A stretch of DNA of 13,147 nt from Thermoplasmata archaeon (GTDB lineage Archaea; Thermoplasmatota; Thermoplasmata; Thermoplasmatales; Thermoplasmataceae): NCBI GenBank assembly GCA_021826795.1, contig JAKAYM010000041.1, forward strand, positions 1 through 13,147. Reading direction: 5' to 3'. Every line of letters starts with the position of its first letter. Positions within the stretch are counted from its first letter, which is position 1. Below the pieces are notes generated by a model. The model was given only the letters and a program-made list of their open reading frames with translations. It did not search any database and was not told the origin of the DNA. Made by a program: the position numbers and the translations under genes. Below are positions 6,699-13,137 of this stretch, piece after piece.

Positions 6699-7293
6699 AA
6701 TAAATAAAAAATCACTTGAACTATTTTTGTCAAAGCTCAACAGATCGAAATCGTATAATATGGATCTGGAGCAGTATCCTACCGATGCGAGTACAGCCTC
6801 TACATTATTAATTAGTGCGTATCTGGACGGGAATATATATGATAAAAGTGTTATAGACCTGGGGACGGGCAACGGTGTGTTTGCCATCGGGGCATGGTAT
6901 CTCGGGGCAAGGTGCACAGGGATTGACGTGGATGAAAAGATGATTGACCTGGCTGAAAATAACTGCTGTAAATTCCGGTGCAATTGCAATTTTATTAAAA
7001 CCGATATTGCCGCGGTGACAGGCAGTTACGATACAGTGGTAATGAATCCCCCGTTCGGTTCTATAATTAAACACGATGATTTGCCATTCATAAAAAAGGC
7101 GATTGAAATAGGCACAAATATTTACAGTATACATAATATGGCAAGCTATGAATTCATCAAAGAATTTTACTCCAGATATCTGGATATAGTAAGAAAAACA
7201 AGGATATTTATCAGAGTTCCCATGATTTATCCGCATCATAAATACAGATACAGGGATATAGAATCTGTTCTAATATATGGAATAAAAAATTAA
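6679..7293 (+). CDS. METTL5-like (COG2263) N6-adenine RNA methyltransferase
   Basis: SAM-dependent methyltransferase of the archaeal METTL5-like group; the eukaryotic relative METTL5 makes m6A in 18S rRNA. Numbering from TTG 6679 (204 residues): the N-terminal signature LELFLSKL followed by LEQYPTDAST (30-39), SAM motif I VIDLGTGNGVFAIGAW (58-73), an acidic motif II in GIDVDEKM, and the catalytic NPPF motif at 123-126 within VMNPPFGS. SIHNMASYEFI and a C-terminal strand/helix end the fold. The reading frame continues further upstream, but that extra sequence overlaps the preceding gene heavily and lacks family character. TTG 6679 is preferred because the protein then begins just before the conserved KKSLELFLSKL and has GGAGATGG (6668-6675) as ribosome-binding site. 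ATG 6760 would remove the conserved N terminus. A ribosomal RNA target is inferred from the family. Confidence 0.85.
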   Translation: MEPHRDKINKKSLELFLSKLNRSKSYNMDLEQYPTDASTASTLLISAYLDGNIYDKSVIDLGTGNGVFAIGAWYLGARCTGIDVDEKMIDLAENNCCKFRCNCNFIKTDIAAVTGSYDTVVMNPPFGSIIKHDDLPFIKKAIEIGTNIYSIHNMASYEFIKEFYSRYLDIVRKTRIFIRVPMIYPHHKYRYRDIESVLIYGIKN

Positions 7294-7334
7294 AAAAAAT
7301 ATTATACGTATTTATGATATCCACTAACCTTTAT

Positions 7335-7407
7335 GGCCGGGGTGGGGTAATGGACATCCTTGGGGACTGTGGATCCCCGGACCCGGGTTCGATTCCCGGT
7401 CCCGGCC
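7335..7407 (+). tRNA. tRNA-His (anticodon GTG)
   Basis: The cloverleaf folds from position 1 at 7336. Acceptor GCCGGGG pairs with TCCCGGC (G7-T66 wobble). T8 G9 is followed by a D arm with GG in the loop. Anticodon stem GGGGA/TCCCC encloses loop CTGTGGA with anticodon GTG at 7369-7371. T arm CCGGG/CCCGG encloses loop TTCGATT. A genomic G at 7335 stands opposite C73 (7407), giving the G-1:C73 pair that identifies tRNA-His. CCA is not encoded and there is no intron. A T-rich stretch follows. Confidence 0.95.
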
Positions 7408-7434
7408 CTTTATTATGATTTTTATTTAATTGGG

Positions 7435-7890
7435 TTATAATATATCCCCGCCCGAGTAATGTAGTTCATAAAGCGTATTTTCACCTTCATCTATTTTCTC
7501 ATACCCAATAAAGTAAGAAATATCGCCAGTAAAATCATTGTTATAAAGGTAATTGCCCTCGGCATAAGATTTCGGCCCCCTGAAAGGAGCCTCTTCCGAT
7601 ACAAGATAAAGGCACTTTTTTAAAAATTTATAAATCCCATTGGTATCCACTGTATTATCTATAACAGCGCCAGAGTATACCATCCCCCATACAGGAGCAC
7701 CGTTAGAGTAAACCGTTTCAATTCCACTGAAAGAATGTACTCCGAAATAATTGCCCCTGTATTCCATTGCACCATCTCTGATTATAAATTCCTTTGATCC
7801 TGAAATACGTGGTACCATGGTTCCGCTACTGGATGCATGGGCCTGTTTTTTCGCCCTTACTATAAAATCTATTAATGTACCGGTATCCAT
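7435..7890 (-). CDS. DUF5680 domain protein
   Basis: Small soluble protein of a family with no established function. From ATG 7890 it has 151 residues: MDTGTLIDFIVRAKKQAHAS, then GSKEFIIRDGAMEYRGNYFG, SNGAPVWGMVYSGAV, the PFRGPKSY motif, and GDISYFIGYEKI ending in ELHYSGGDIL. This order (helix with RAKK, GSK...YRGNYFG, W.M.Y.G, PFRGP, GYE.I, LHYSGG) matches DUF5680 as I know it. A TTG at 7911 would add seven residues with no family support. The ATG is preferred because the promoter-like CTATATAG element (7930-7937) puts transcription near 7907. It is transcribed away from deoxyhypusine synthase across a short shared intergenic region and converges on tRNA-His. It covers one whole domain with no fused DNA-binding region. 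Confidence 0.8.
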   Translation of the reverse strand: MDTGTLIDFIVRAKKQAHASSSGTMVPRISGSKEFIIRDGAMEYRGNYFGVHSFSGIETVYSNGAPVWGMVYSGAVIDNTVDTNGIYKFLKKCLYLVSEEAPFRGPKSYAEGNYLYNNDFTGDISYFIGYEKIDEGENTLYELHYSGGDIL

Positions 7891-7985
7891 AGGCGCGTAT
7901 ACAGGTCTCAAATTTCAACTTTTTGCAATCTATATAGAATCCCAGTTAACCGATACATTGAATTATAAAAATAATATTATGTTGC
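7891..7985. promoter_or_regulatory. Divergent promoter region between the DUF5680 gene and deoxyhypusine synthase
   Basis: Ninety-five bases serve both genes. AATTATAAAA at 7961-7970 is the likely TATA box for the plus-strand synthase gene, 16-25 bases before its ATG and so leaderless. CTATATAG at 7930-7937 is symmetric and could serve the minus strand. No clear longer operator repeat is seen. Confidence 0.45.
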
Positions 7986-8924
7986 ATGGAAGTTAAAAGA
8001 GAAGATTTATTAAAAAACCCTGTTAAAGATATAAAGGTTGGAAAGGATACAACCCTTACAAATCTAATAGAAATGTTCGGCACCAGCGGGGGTTTTACAT
8101 CAAAAAAAATTTATGAAGGATATCAGATACTGAGAGAGGAGTTCAATTCCGATGAAACGACATTCCTTTCATTTCCTGCGGATATTATATCTACTGGAAC
8201 AAGAGGTATAATAAATCAGCTTGTAAAGAATAAACTGATTGATGTTATTATTACAACCAACGGCACACTTGACCATGATATAGCAAGGACATATACGGAT
8301 TATTATGCTGGAACATTCAATTTCGGTGATGAAAAATTAAAGGATATGAATATTAACAGGCTTGGCAACGTCTTTGTGCCCGATGAAAGTTATGGAGTTA
8401 TAATTGAAGACAGGCTCATGCCAATGATAGAGGAACTTTACAATAAGAAAATGGAATGGGCACCTGTAGATTTAATTCGTGAGGTGGGATTGAAACTTAA
8501 CAATGAAAATTCAATTCTTTATAACGCTGCTAAAAACAATATACCTATATTTGTACCTGGAATTACCGATGGTTCATTCGGTTCCCAGCTCTGGTCATTT
8601 TATGAAATGCACCATGATTTCCGTATAAATATTCTTGAGGATGAGCATAGATTATCGGATATAGTATTTGATGCAAAAAAAACAGGGGCCATAATGATCG
8701 GCGGCGGAATATCAAAACACCATACCATATGGTGGAATCAGTTCCGTGACGGGTTGAATGAGGCAGTATATGTCACCACTGCACAGGAATACGATGGTTC
8801 CCTGTCCGGTGCAAAACTGGAAGAAGCCATAACATGGAAGAAGGTCAGAAAGGATGCAAAATTTGTTAATATTTATGGTGATGTGACTGCACTACTACCA
8901 CTTCTTGTGGGACCCTTCTTATAA
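7986..8924 (+). CDS. Deoxyhypusine synthase
   Basis: NAD-dependent enzyme that transfers the aminobutyl group of spermidine to one lysine of aIF5A, the first step to hypusine. The 312-residue length is normal for an archaeal enzyme. Visible motifs: FPADIISTGTRG at 63-74, ITTNGTLDHDIARTY at 89-103 (nucleotide and spermidine site), NIPIFVPGITDGSFGSQLW at 185-203, GGGISKHHTIWWN at 239-251 with K244 as the catalytic lysine that forms the covalent imine, and TAQEYDGSLSGA near the end. All hallmark residues appear intact. The start ATG has a TATA element directly upstream. The substrate factor aIF5A is encoded at 1-283 in the same window on the other strand. Convergent with the MFS transporter gene. 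Confidence 0.95.
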   Translation: MEVKREDLLKNPVKDIKVGKDTTLTNLIEMFGTSGGFTSKKIYEGYQILREEFNSDETTFLSFPADIISTGTRGIINQLVKNKLIDVIITTNGTLDHDIARTYTDYYAGTFNFGDEKLKDMNINRLGNVFVPDESYGVIIEDRLMPMIEELYNKKMEWAPVDLIREVGLKLNNENSILYNAAKNNIPIFVPGITDGSFGSQLWSFYEMHHDFRINILEDEHRLSDIVFDAKKTGAIMIGGGISKHHTIWWNQFRDGLNEAVYVTTAQEYDGSLSGAKLEEAITWKKVRKDAKFVNIYGDVTALLPLLVGPFL

Positions 8925-8994
8925 TTATTATTAAAAAATTTTAAACATTTTTAAGATAATTTTTGATTTATAACATTAAATTTCATTAATTCCC
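8925..8994. terminator. T-rich convergent terminator region
   Basis: Seventy bases lie between two convergent genes. The plus strand carries several T runs (TTTT at 8940s, TTTTT around 8949-8953, TTTTT around 8962-8966) and the A runs near the left end give U runs on the minus-strand transcript. This is the usual form of archaeal termination signal. No strong hairpin is seen. Confidence 0.45.
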
Positions 8995-10323
8995 TCATGT
9001 CAAAGCTTTATTCTTAGTTTCAGGTGCGTATTTCAATGTTAAGGCCAATCCTATGAATTCAAATACTGCAAAGTAAATAATTATAGTCTTTAAACCATAG
9101 AGCGAATCAATTATTGGGAATGAAAATACTGCAAGTATTGATCCCAATCTTGAAACAGAGGTGGCAAAACCCATTGCAGTCCCCCTGATCCTTGTTGGAA
9201 ATATTTCAACTGGATATGTATATGTAATAGGACTCGGACCTACATTATGGAAAAAGTGGACAAACCCAAATGCACTGAAAGTCATCAACAGACCTACAAC
9301 TGCATACTCATTTACAAAAAAGAATATAATAAGGACAAGAAAAGAACCCAGAAAACCAATAACCAGGAGAAGCCGCCTTCCCATACGGTCAACATAATAT
9401 ATTGCAATTAGAAAGCCAATTACAACTGGTATGGATTCGGCCATTCCTGTGAATACAATATAAAGGTCTGCATAGTATGATGTAATTTCTGTTGAAAATA
9501 TTAAAGGAGAATATGTCCATATACCATAACTTACTATATCATATGAAAACCATGCCATGGAAATAAATATTATATACTTTCCATATTTTCCCTTGAATAT
9601 ATCCCTTAAACGTGTTTTCCCTGGACTTATGTCCGGTAATGATGCTATACTGTATCCCGTGGATTTTTCAAAGTTTTCTCTGGCAGTATTACCTGCAACA
9701 TTGCCATATTTGTGCTGCACCCAGTAAGGGCTTTCGGGAATTTTTTTCCTAGAATATAGTACAAGTATTGGAAATATTGCACCGGCCATGTACATATAAC
9801 GCCATGCATTTACACCTGTGAACAGAACAAGTGGAACTGCAATTCCCAGGAATATGAGGGAGCCAATGGAAAAAGAGAAAATATTGAAAAACATAAATTT
9901 CCCACGGGTCTTTGTTGGAGAAAATTCAGCCTGTATGGAGGAACTGACAGGGTAATCAGCTCCTATGCCGAAACCGACTATCAGTTCGAGTATGGAGAAA
10001 TTTATGTAATTTGTTGCAAATCCTGTAAGAAAGATGAATATAGACACAAGAAATAGGTCATAAATGTAAATAAACCTCCTACCATAAATATCCGCAATAT
10101 AACCCGAAATCATGCTTCCGATGAGAACACCACCAATTGATGAGATTCCCATTATGGAAATTTCATAACTTTTCAGGGACATTACATTTATCAGGTATAG
10201 CAATGCATATGAAAATACTGTAAGTGTATAGCCATCCATCATTACACCCATGGAGGATAGCACAGTAATCTTTCTGAGAAATGGTGAGGAAGGTGCATCT
10301 GAAATAGTCTTATATCTGTTCAT
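8995..10323 (-). CDS. MFS transporter, sugar-porter-like
   Basis: Twelve-helix major facilitator carrier of 442 residues in the cytoplasmic membrane; substrate unknown. Sugar-porter-type markers are visible: D30 in helix 1 (MMDGYTL), GYIADIYGRR at 74-83 between helices 2 and 3, GFGIGADYPVSSSIQAEFSP from 117 continuing to TKTRG, PESPYW at 196-201 before the central loop, DRMGRR in the second half, PVEIFPTRIRGTAMG in the region equivalent to helix 10/11, and PETK at the C terminus. The central cytoplasmic loop (about 200-245) is polar. These motifs are shared by sugar, aromatic-acid and metabolite:H+ symporters, so the substrate cannot be assigned. In an acidophile proton symport is likely. The start ATG 10323 is preceded by a TATA box at 10345-10356 and an 18-base inverted repeat at 10364-10381, suggesting regulated, leaderless expression. 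Confidence 0.88.
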   Translation of the reverse strand: MNRYKTISDAPSSPFLRKITVLSSMGVMMDGYTLTVFSYALLYLINVMSLKSYEISIMGISSIGGVLIGSMISGYIADIYGRRFIYIYDLFLVSIFIFLTGFATNYINFSILELIVGFGIGADYPVSSSIQAEFSPTKTRGKFMFFNIFSFSIGSLIFLGIAVPLVLFTGVNAWRYMYMAGAIFPILVLYSRKKIPESPYWVQHKYGNVAGNTARENFEKSTGYSIASLPDISPGKTRLRDIFKGKYGKYIIFISMAWFSYDIVSYGIWTYSPLIFSTEITSYYADLYIVFTGMAESIPVVIGFLIAIYYVDRMGRRLLLVIGFLGSFLVLIIFFFVNEYAVVGLLMTFSAFGFVHFFHNVGPSPITYTYPVEIFPTRIRGTAMGFATSVSRLGSILAVFSFPIIDSLYGLKTIIIYFAVFEFIGLALTLKYAPETKNKALT

Positions 10324-10344
10324 CTAAGCCATAATTATATTTTT

Positions 10345-10356
10345 GTATATAAATTA
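10345..10356 (-). promoter_or_regulatory. TATA-box promoter of the MFS transporter gene
   Basis: The minus strand reads TAATTTATATAC about 27 bases upstream of ATG 10323. No ribosome-binding site lies between them, so the message is probably leaderless. Confidence 0.5.
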
Positions 10357-10363
10357 TTAGTAT

Positions 10364-10381
10364 TTACTTATAAATAAGTAA
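10364..10381. promoter_or_regulatory. Perfect 8-base-arm inverted repeat, candidate operator
   Basis: TTACTTAT-AA-ATAAGTAA has perfect arms around a two-base centre. It lies immediately upstream of the MFS gene's TATA box and about 25 bases before the 5S rRNA TATA box. The size and symmetry suit a dimeric helix-turn-helix regulator. A/T-rich chance symmetry remains possible. Confidence 0.4.
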
Positions 10382-10403
10382 TATAAATGTCACCATGTTA
10401 AAA

Positions 10404-10418
10404 ATATTTATATAATTG
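10404..10418 (+). promoter_or_regulatory. TATA-box promoter of 5S rRNA
   Basis: ATATTTATATAATTG is centred about 25 bases before the 5' end of the 5S gene at 10435, the standard archaeal stable-RNA promoter spacing. Confidence 0.6.
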
Positions 10419-10434
10419 TTAGCAATTAAGATTT

Positions 10435-10554
10435 GACGACGGTCATAACATCGGGGAAATACCAGGTCTCATTCCGAACCCGACGGTTAAGTCCGATGTG
10501 TTACATACTGTACTATCTTCCGCGAGGGGACGGGAACTATGTTTCGCTGTCGTT
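10435..10554 (+). rRNA. 5S ribosomal RNA
   Basis: The 120-base gene carries the 5S core CGGGGAAATACC, the loop C/B sequence CATTCCGAACCCGACGGTTA, GATGTGTTACATACTGTACT in the loop E to helix IV region, and GGGAACTATG. The two ends pair as helix I (ACGACGGT at 10436-10443 with GCTGTCGT at 10546-10553). It stands alone: trpS follows and an MFS gene precedes, with no 16S or 23S sequence nearby. Its own TATA box and a run of six T at the 3' end indicate a separate transcript. Confidence 0.95.
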
Positions 10555-10558
10555 TTTT
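10553..10558 (+). terminator. Oligo-T terminator of 5S rRNA
   Basis: Six consecutive T begin at the last paired base of the 5S gene, a typical archaeal RNA polymerase stop signal. Confidence 0.5.
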
Positions 10559-10570
10559 ACTGTTCTTTTC

Positions 10571-10580
10571 GTTTATATAA
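10571..10580 (+). promoter_or_regulatory. TATA-box promoter of trpS
   Basis: GTTTATATAA lies about 40 bases before ATG 10616, giving a leader of roughly 15 bases with GAAGG (10608-10612) as a weak ribosome-binding site. It makes trpS independent of the 5S transcript. Confidence 0.5.
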
Positions 10581-10615
10581 AACAAGTTTAATTAACAGGT
10601 TTTTCATGAAGGTTT

Positions 10616-11908
10616 ATGATAAATCCTTGGAGTTCATCCCAGTATTTCGATTATGAGAAGTTAATAAAAGAGTTCGGAATAGAAAAACCGGATGATTATT
10701 TTGACTATTTTATGTTCAGGAGAAAACTTATATTCGGACAGCGCGGTCTTGATTATCTGGAATATGCTATAAAAAATAAGATGAAGTTCAATGCCATGAC
10801 AGGTTTAATGCCTTCTGGCCATATGCATTTAGGGAATAAACTAACAATAGACCAGATTATATATTTTCAATCCCTTGGGGCAGAGGTGTATATCGCTGTT
10901 GCTGATCTTGAATCATATGCAACCAGAGGTATAAGCTTTGAAAGAGCCCGTGAAATAGCCATAAATGAATACATAGTTAACTACATTTCCATGGGATTAA
11001 AACCGTGCAGGATATATTTCCAGTCAGAAAATTTTGACACACAGAGTCTGGCATTTATACTTTCAAATGGAACAAATATGAATGAACTCAAAGCCATATA
11101 TGGCCTTAATGACTCGTCGTCCATGCTGCATGTTAATTCCCCTATAATACAGGCTGCCGATGTACTTCACACACAGATGAGGCAACTGGGGGGACCGAGA
11201 CCGACTGTGGTACCAGTGGGCGTTGATCAGGATCCTCATATCAGGCTGATGCGTGACCTGGCAAAAAGGCTCAGAATTTACAGTGTAAAGTCAGATCATG
11301 GAAAAATATCCGTGTTTATTAAGGGCACAGAGAGTCCTGAAAAATATATTGATAATGCCATGGAAGAACTTTCGGCCAGCAGCTATGAATGCACTCCCAA
11401 CTATGAATACCGGGCTATATATATTAAAAATTCAAAAGAAGAAGAGAGAATAAAAATAGATATGATACTTGCAAATATGGAGGGAAGATTTAATGAATAC
11501 GCATTTGTTGAACCGTCAGCAACATTCCAGAAACTGGAAACCGGCCTCAAGGGCGGAAAAATGTCATCGTCCGTTCCAGATTCACTGATAAGCCTGAATG
11601 ATTCACCTGCCGATGCAACCAGGAAAATCAAACATGCAGTAACCGGTGGAAAGCAGACTGTTGAAGAACAGAGAAAATTGGGTGGAAATCCCGATATATG
11701 CCCTGTGTTTGAACTGTATAAATACCACAGCGGTGATGATAAATATGTCACCAGGGTATATGAGGAATGCATAGGCGGTGTTAGAATGTGCGGGCAATGC
11801 AAATCAGAGGCTGGGGAAAATATCTCAAAATTCCTAAAAAATTTATCTGAAAAAAAGGATGAATCATTTAGAAAGATAGATGATTACCTCATAAAGAGGT
11901 CATCCTGA
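10616..11908 (+). CDS. trpS: Tryptophanyl-tRNA synthetase
   Basis: Class Ic aminoacyl-tRNA synthetase that charges tRNA-Trp; cytosolic. The 430-residue protein begins MINPWSSSQYFDYEKLIKEF, typical of archaeal/eukaryotic TrpRS. The HIGH-type motif is PSGHMHLGNK at 66-75. VPVGVDQDPHIRLMRDLAKR at 199-218 forms the Trp/ATP pocket region and KMSSS lies at 315-319. The C-terminal part (CPVFELYKY, then GVRMCGQCKSEAGENI) is the archaeal anticodon-binding end. The distance from DQDPHIRLMRD to KMSSS is about 100 residues, longer than I expect for compact archaeal TrpRS, because of a charged segment around 226-300. The 3' end overlaps the 3' end of the convergent mtnA gene by 25 bases. Confidence 0.95.
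   Translation: MINPWSSSQYFDYEKLIKEFGIEKPDDYFDYFMFRRKLIFGQRGLDYLEYAIKNKMKFNAMTGLMPSGHMHLGNKLTIDQIIYFQSLGAEVYIAVADLESYATRGISFERAREIAINEYIVNYISMGLKPCRIYFQSENFDTQSLAFILSNGTNMNELKAIYGLNDSSSMLHVNSPIIQAADVLHTQMRQLGGPRPTVVPVGVDQDPHIRLMRDLAKRLRIYSVKSDHGKISVFIKGTESPEKYIDNAMEELSASSYECTPNYEYRAIYIKNSKEEERIKIDMILANMEGRFNEYAFVEPSATFQKLETGLKGGKMSSSVPDSLISLNDSPADATRKIKHAVTGGKQTVEEQRKLGGNPDICPVFELYKYHSGDDKYVTRVYEECIGGVRMCGQCKSEAGENISKFLKNLSEKKDESFRKIDDYLIKRSS
11879..11904. terminator. Hairpin shared by the overlapping 3' ends of trpS and mtnA
   Basis: ACCTC (11886-11890) and GAGGT (11896-11900) pair around a five-base loop. GATG (11879-11882) and CATC (11901-11904) extend the stem across a three-base bulge. 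It lies across both stop codons. Whether it acts in termination or mRNA stability is unknown. Confidence 0.3.
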
Positions 11909-12900
11909 AGAAGATTGTGCAGTTTTTTAAGTTCCTCTGGCTTGAATATTCCATATTCGGTGATGAATGCGGTAACATATTCATGGGGCGTTACATCGAA
12001 AGCGGGATTTTTTGCATGCCCTTCTACAGGACCAAGTCTGGAGTTGTTTACCATGAGAACCTCGTTTTCATCTCTTTCCTCTATGGGTATCCCGTCCCCG
12101 TTTTTGAGAGAAAAATCAAATGTGCTCCCGGGGGCAGCAACGTAAAACGGTATATTATTGACCTTTGCAAGAACAGCCTTTTCATATGTTCCTATCTTAT
12201 TTGCAAAATCACCGTTGGCAGCAATCCTATCAGCGCCCACTATGGCAAGATCAATATCCTTATTTTTCATGAAATGCCCGGCCGCATTATCCGCTATTAT
12301 GGAATAGTCTATACCCTCCTGCTGCAGCTCCCATGCAGTGAGCTTTGCTCCCTGTAGCCTTGGTCTGGTTTCATCCACATAAACAAATATTTTTTTGCCT
12401 GAATCGTGCGCAATCCTCATGGGTGCCAGCGCTGTTCCCCAGTCCACGACGGCCAGTGCTCCAGCATTGCAGTGTGTGAGTATTCTATCATCGGCCTTTA
12501 TGAGGCTATTACCGTATTCACCTATCTTCCTGGATCTTTCAGTAATTTCCAGTGCATATCGCCTTGCCGCCGATTCAGCGAATTTATTTGCCTTCATATA
12601 ATCTATTGCCTTAAATAAATCATATGCTGTAGGTCTGGAAGAAGAGATTGTTTTTACGGCTTTATCCATATCTTCCTTATTCCTGAATGCCATGGCCAGT
12701 CCATATGCAGCCGTGACTCCTATGGCGGGTGCACCCCGAACAACCATATTTTTGATTGCATAGTAAATATCATCGCTGTTCTTAGCGGTATATATCTCGA
12801 TGGATTCTGGTATTTTTCTCTGATCAATAAGCTTAACCTGATTATCTTCGTACCACACTGCGAGAATTGATCTTGATTCTCCATTTATGTTGACTTTCAT
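11884..12900 (-). CDS. mtnA: Methylthioribose-1-phosphate isomerase
   Basis: MtnA of the eIF2B-like superfamily isomerises 5-methylthioribose 1-phosphate to methylthioribulose 1-phosphate in methionine salvage. The 338-residue length fits. Motifs: VRGAPAIGV at 54-62, LTHCNAGALA at 141-150 with catalytic C144, VDETRPRLQGAKLTAWEL at 175-192, VGADRIAANGDFANKIGTY at 221-239 with catalytic D224, and FYVAAPGSTFDFS. The GAL after THCNA and the ETRPRLQGAKLTAWEL block point to MtnA rather than ribose-1,5-bisphosphate isomerase or a true eIF2B subunit. The TATA-like GATATTAAAT (12921-12930) lies about 25 bases before ATG 12900, so the message is probably leaderless. Another possible MTA-related enzyme in the window is the deaminase at 1246-2496. 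Confidence 0.93.
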   Translation of the reverse strand: MKVNINGESRSILAVWYEDNQVKLIDQRKIPESIEIYTAKNSDDIYYAIKNMVVRGAPAIGVTAAYGLAMAFRNKEDMDKAVKTISSSRPTAYDLFKAIDYMKANKFAESAARRYALEITERSRKIGEYGNSLIKADDRILTHCNAGALAVVDWGTALAPMRIAHDSGKKIFVYVDETRPRLQGAKLTAWELQQEGIDYSIIADNAAGHFMKNKDIDLAIVGADRIAANGDFANKIGTYEKAVLAKVNNIPFYVAAPGSTFDFSLKNGDGIPIEERDENEVLMVNNSRLGPVEGHAKNPAFDVTPHEYVTAFITEYGIFKPEELKKLHNLLQDDLFMR

Positions 12901-12920
12901 TATGGAATATGATTGGAAAA

Positions 12921-12931
12921 GATATTAAATT
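12921..12931 (-). promoter_or_regulatory. TATA-box promoter of mtnA
   Basis: The minus strand reads ATTTAATATC centred about 26 bases upstream of ATG 12900. The remaining bases up to the tRNA at 13051 are A/T-rich with no gene that I can see. Confidence 0.4.
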
Positions 12932-13050
12932 TTTCATGAGAATTTTCTTATGTGGCATTGCAAAAACTAAAACTTTAAAATACTATTTAGTAATATCATT
13001 CCACAACAAAAGTTATATCATTCAAAGAAATATAGCTGACTACATATTAT

Positions 13051-13124
13051 GGGTCCGTAGCTCAGCTAGGTAGAGCGTCTGGCTTTTAACCAGGCGGTCA
13101 GGGGTTCAAACCCCCTCGGACCCG
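13051..13124 (+). tRNA. tRNA-Lys (anticodon TTT)
   Basis: All arms pair: acceptor GGGTCCG/CGGACCC with discriminator G, D stem GCTC/GAGC, anticodon stem TCTGG/CCAGG with loop CTTTTAA (anticodon TTT at 13085-13087), five-base variable loop CGGTC, and T stem AGGGG/CCCCT with loop TTCAAAC. No intron, and CCA is not encoded. An AATATAG element about 22 bases upstream (around 13028-13034) is a possible TATA box. Confidence 0.96.
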
Positions 13125-13137
13125 TTTAGGTGAAAAT

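Noticed and set aside
6450..6989. 179-codon open frame on the minus strand
   Set aside because: It lies antisense to the 100-residue protein and the methyltransferase, has no family features or promoter, and has low-complexity composition typical of a shadow frame.
7335..7407. First impression of another tRNA identity with the acceptor starting at 7335
   Set aside because: That register breaks T8 and the D arm; shifting by one base gives a clean fold with anticodon GTG and a G-1:C73 pair.
11917..12357. 146-codon open frame on the plus strand
   Set aside because: It is antisense to mtnA, whose catalytic motifs are intact on the other strand.
11884..12900. Ribose-1,5-bisphosphate isomerase or eIF2B subunit
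   Set aside because: The THCNAGALA and ETRPRLQGAKLTAWEL blocks are those of MtnA, and the bisphosphate isomerases lack them.
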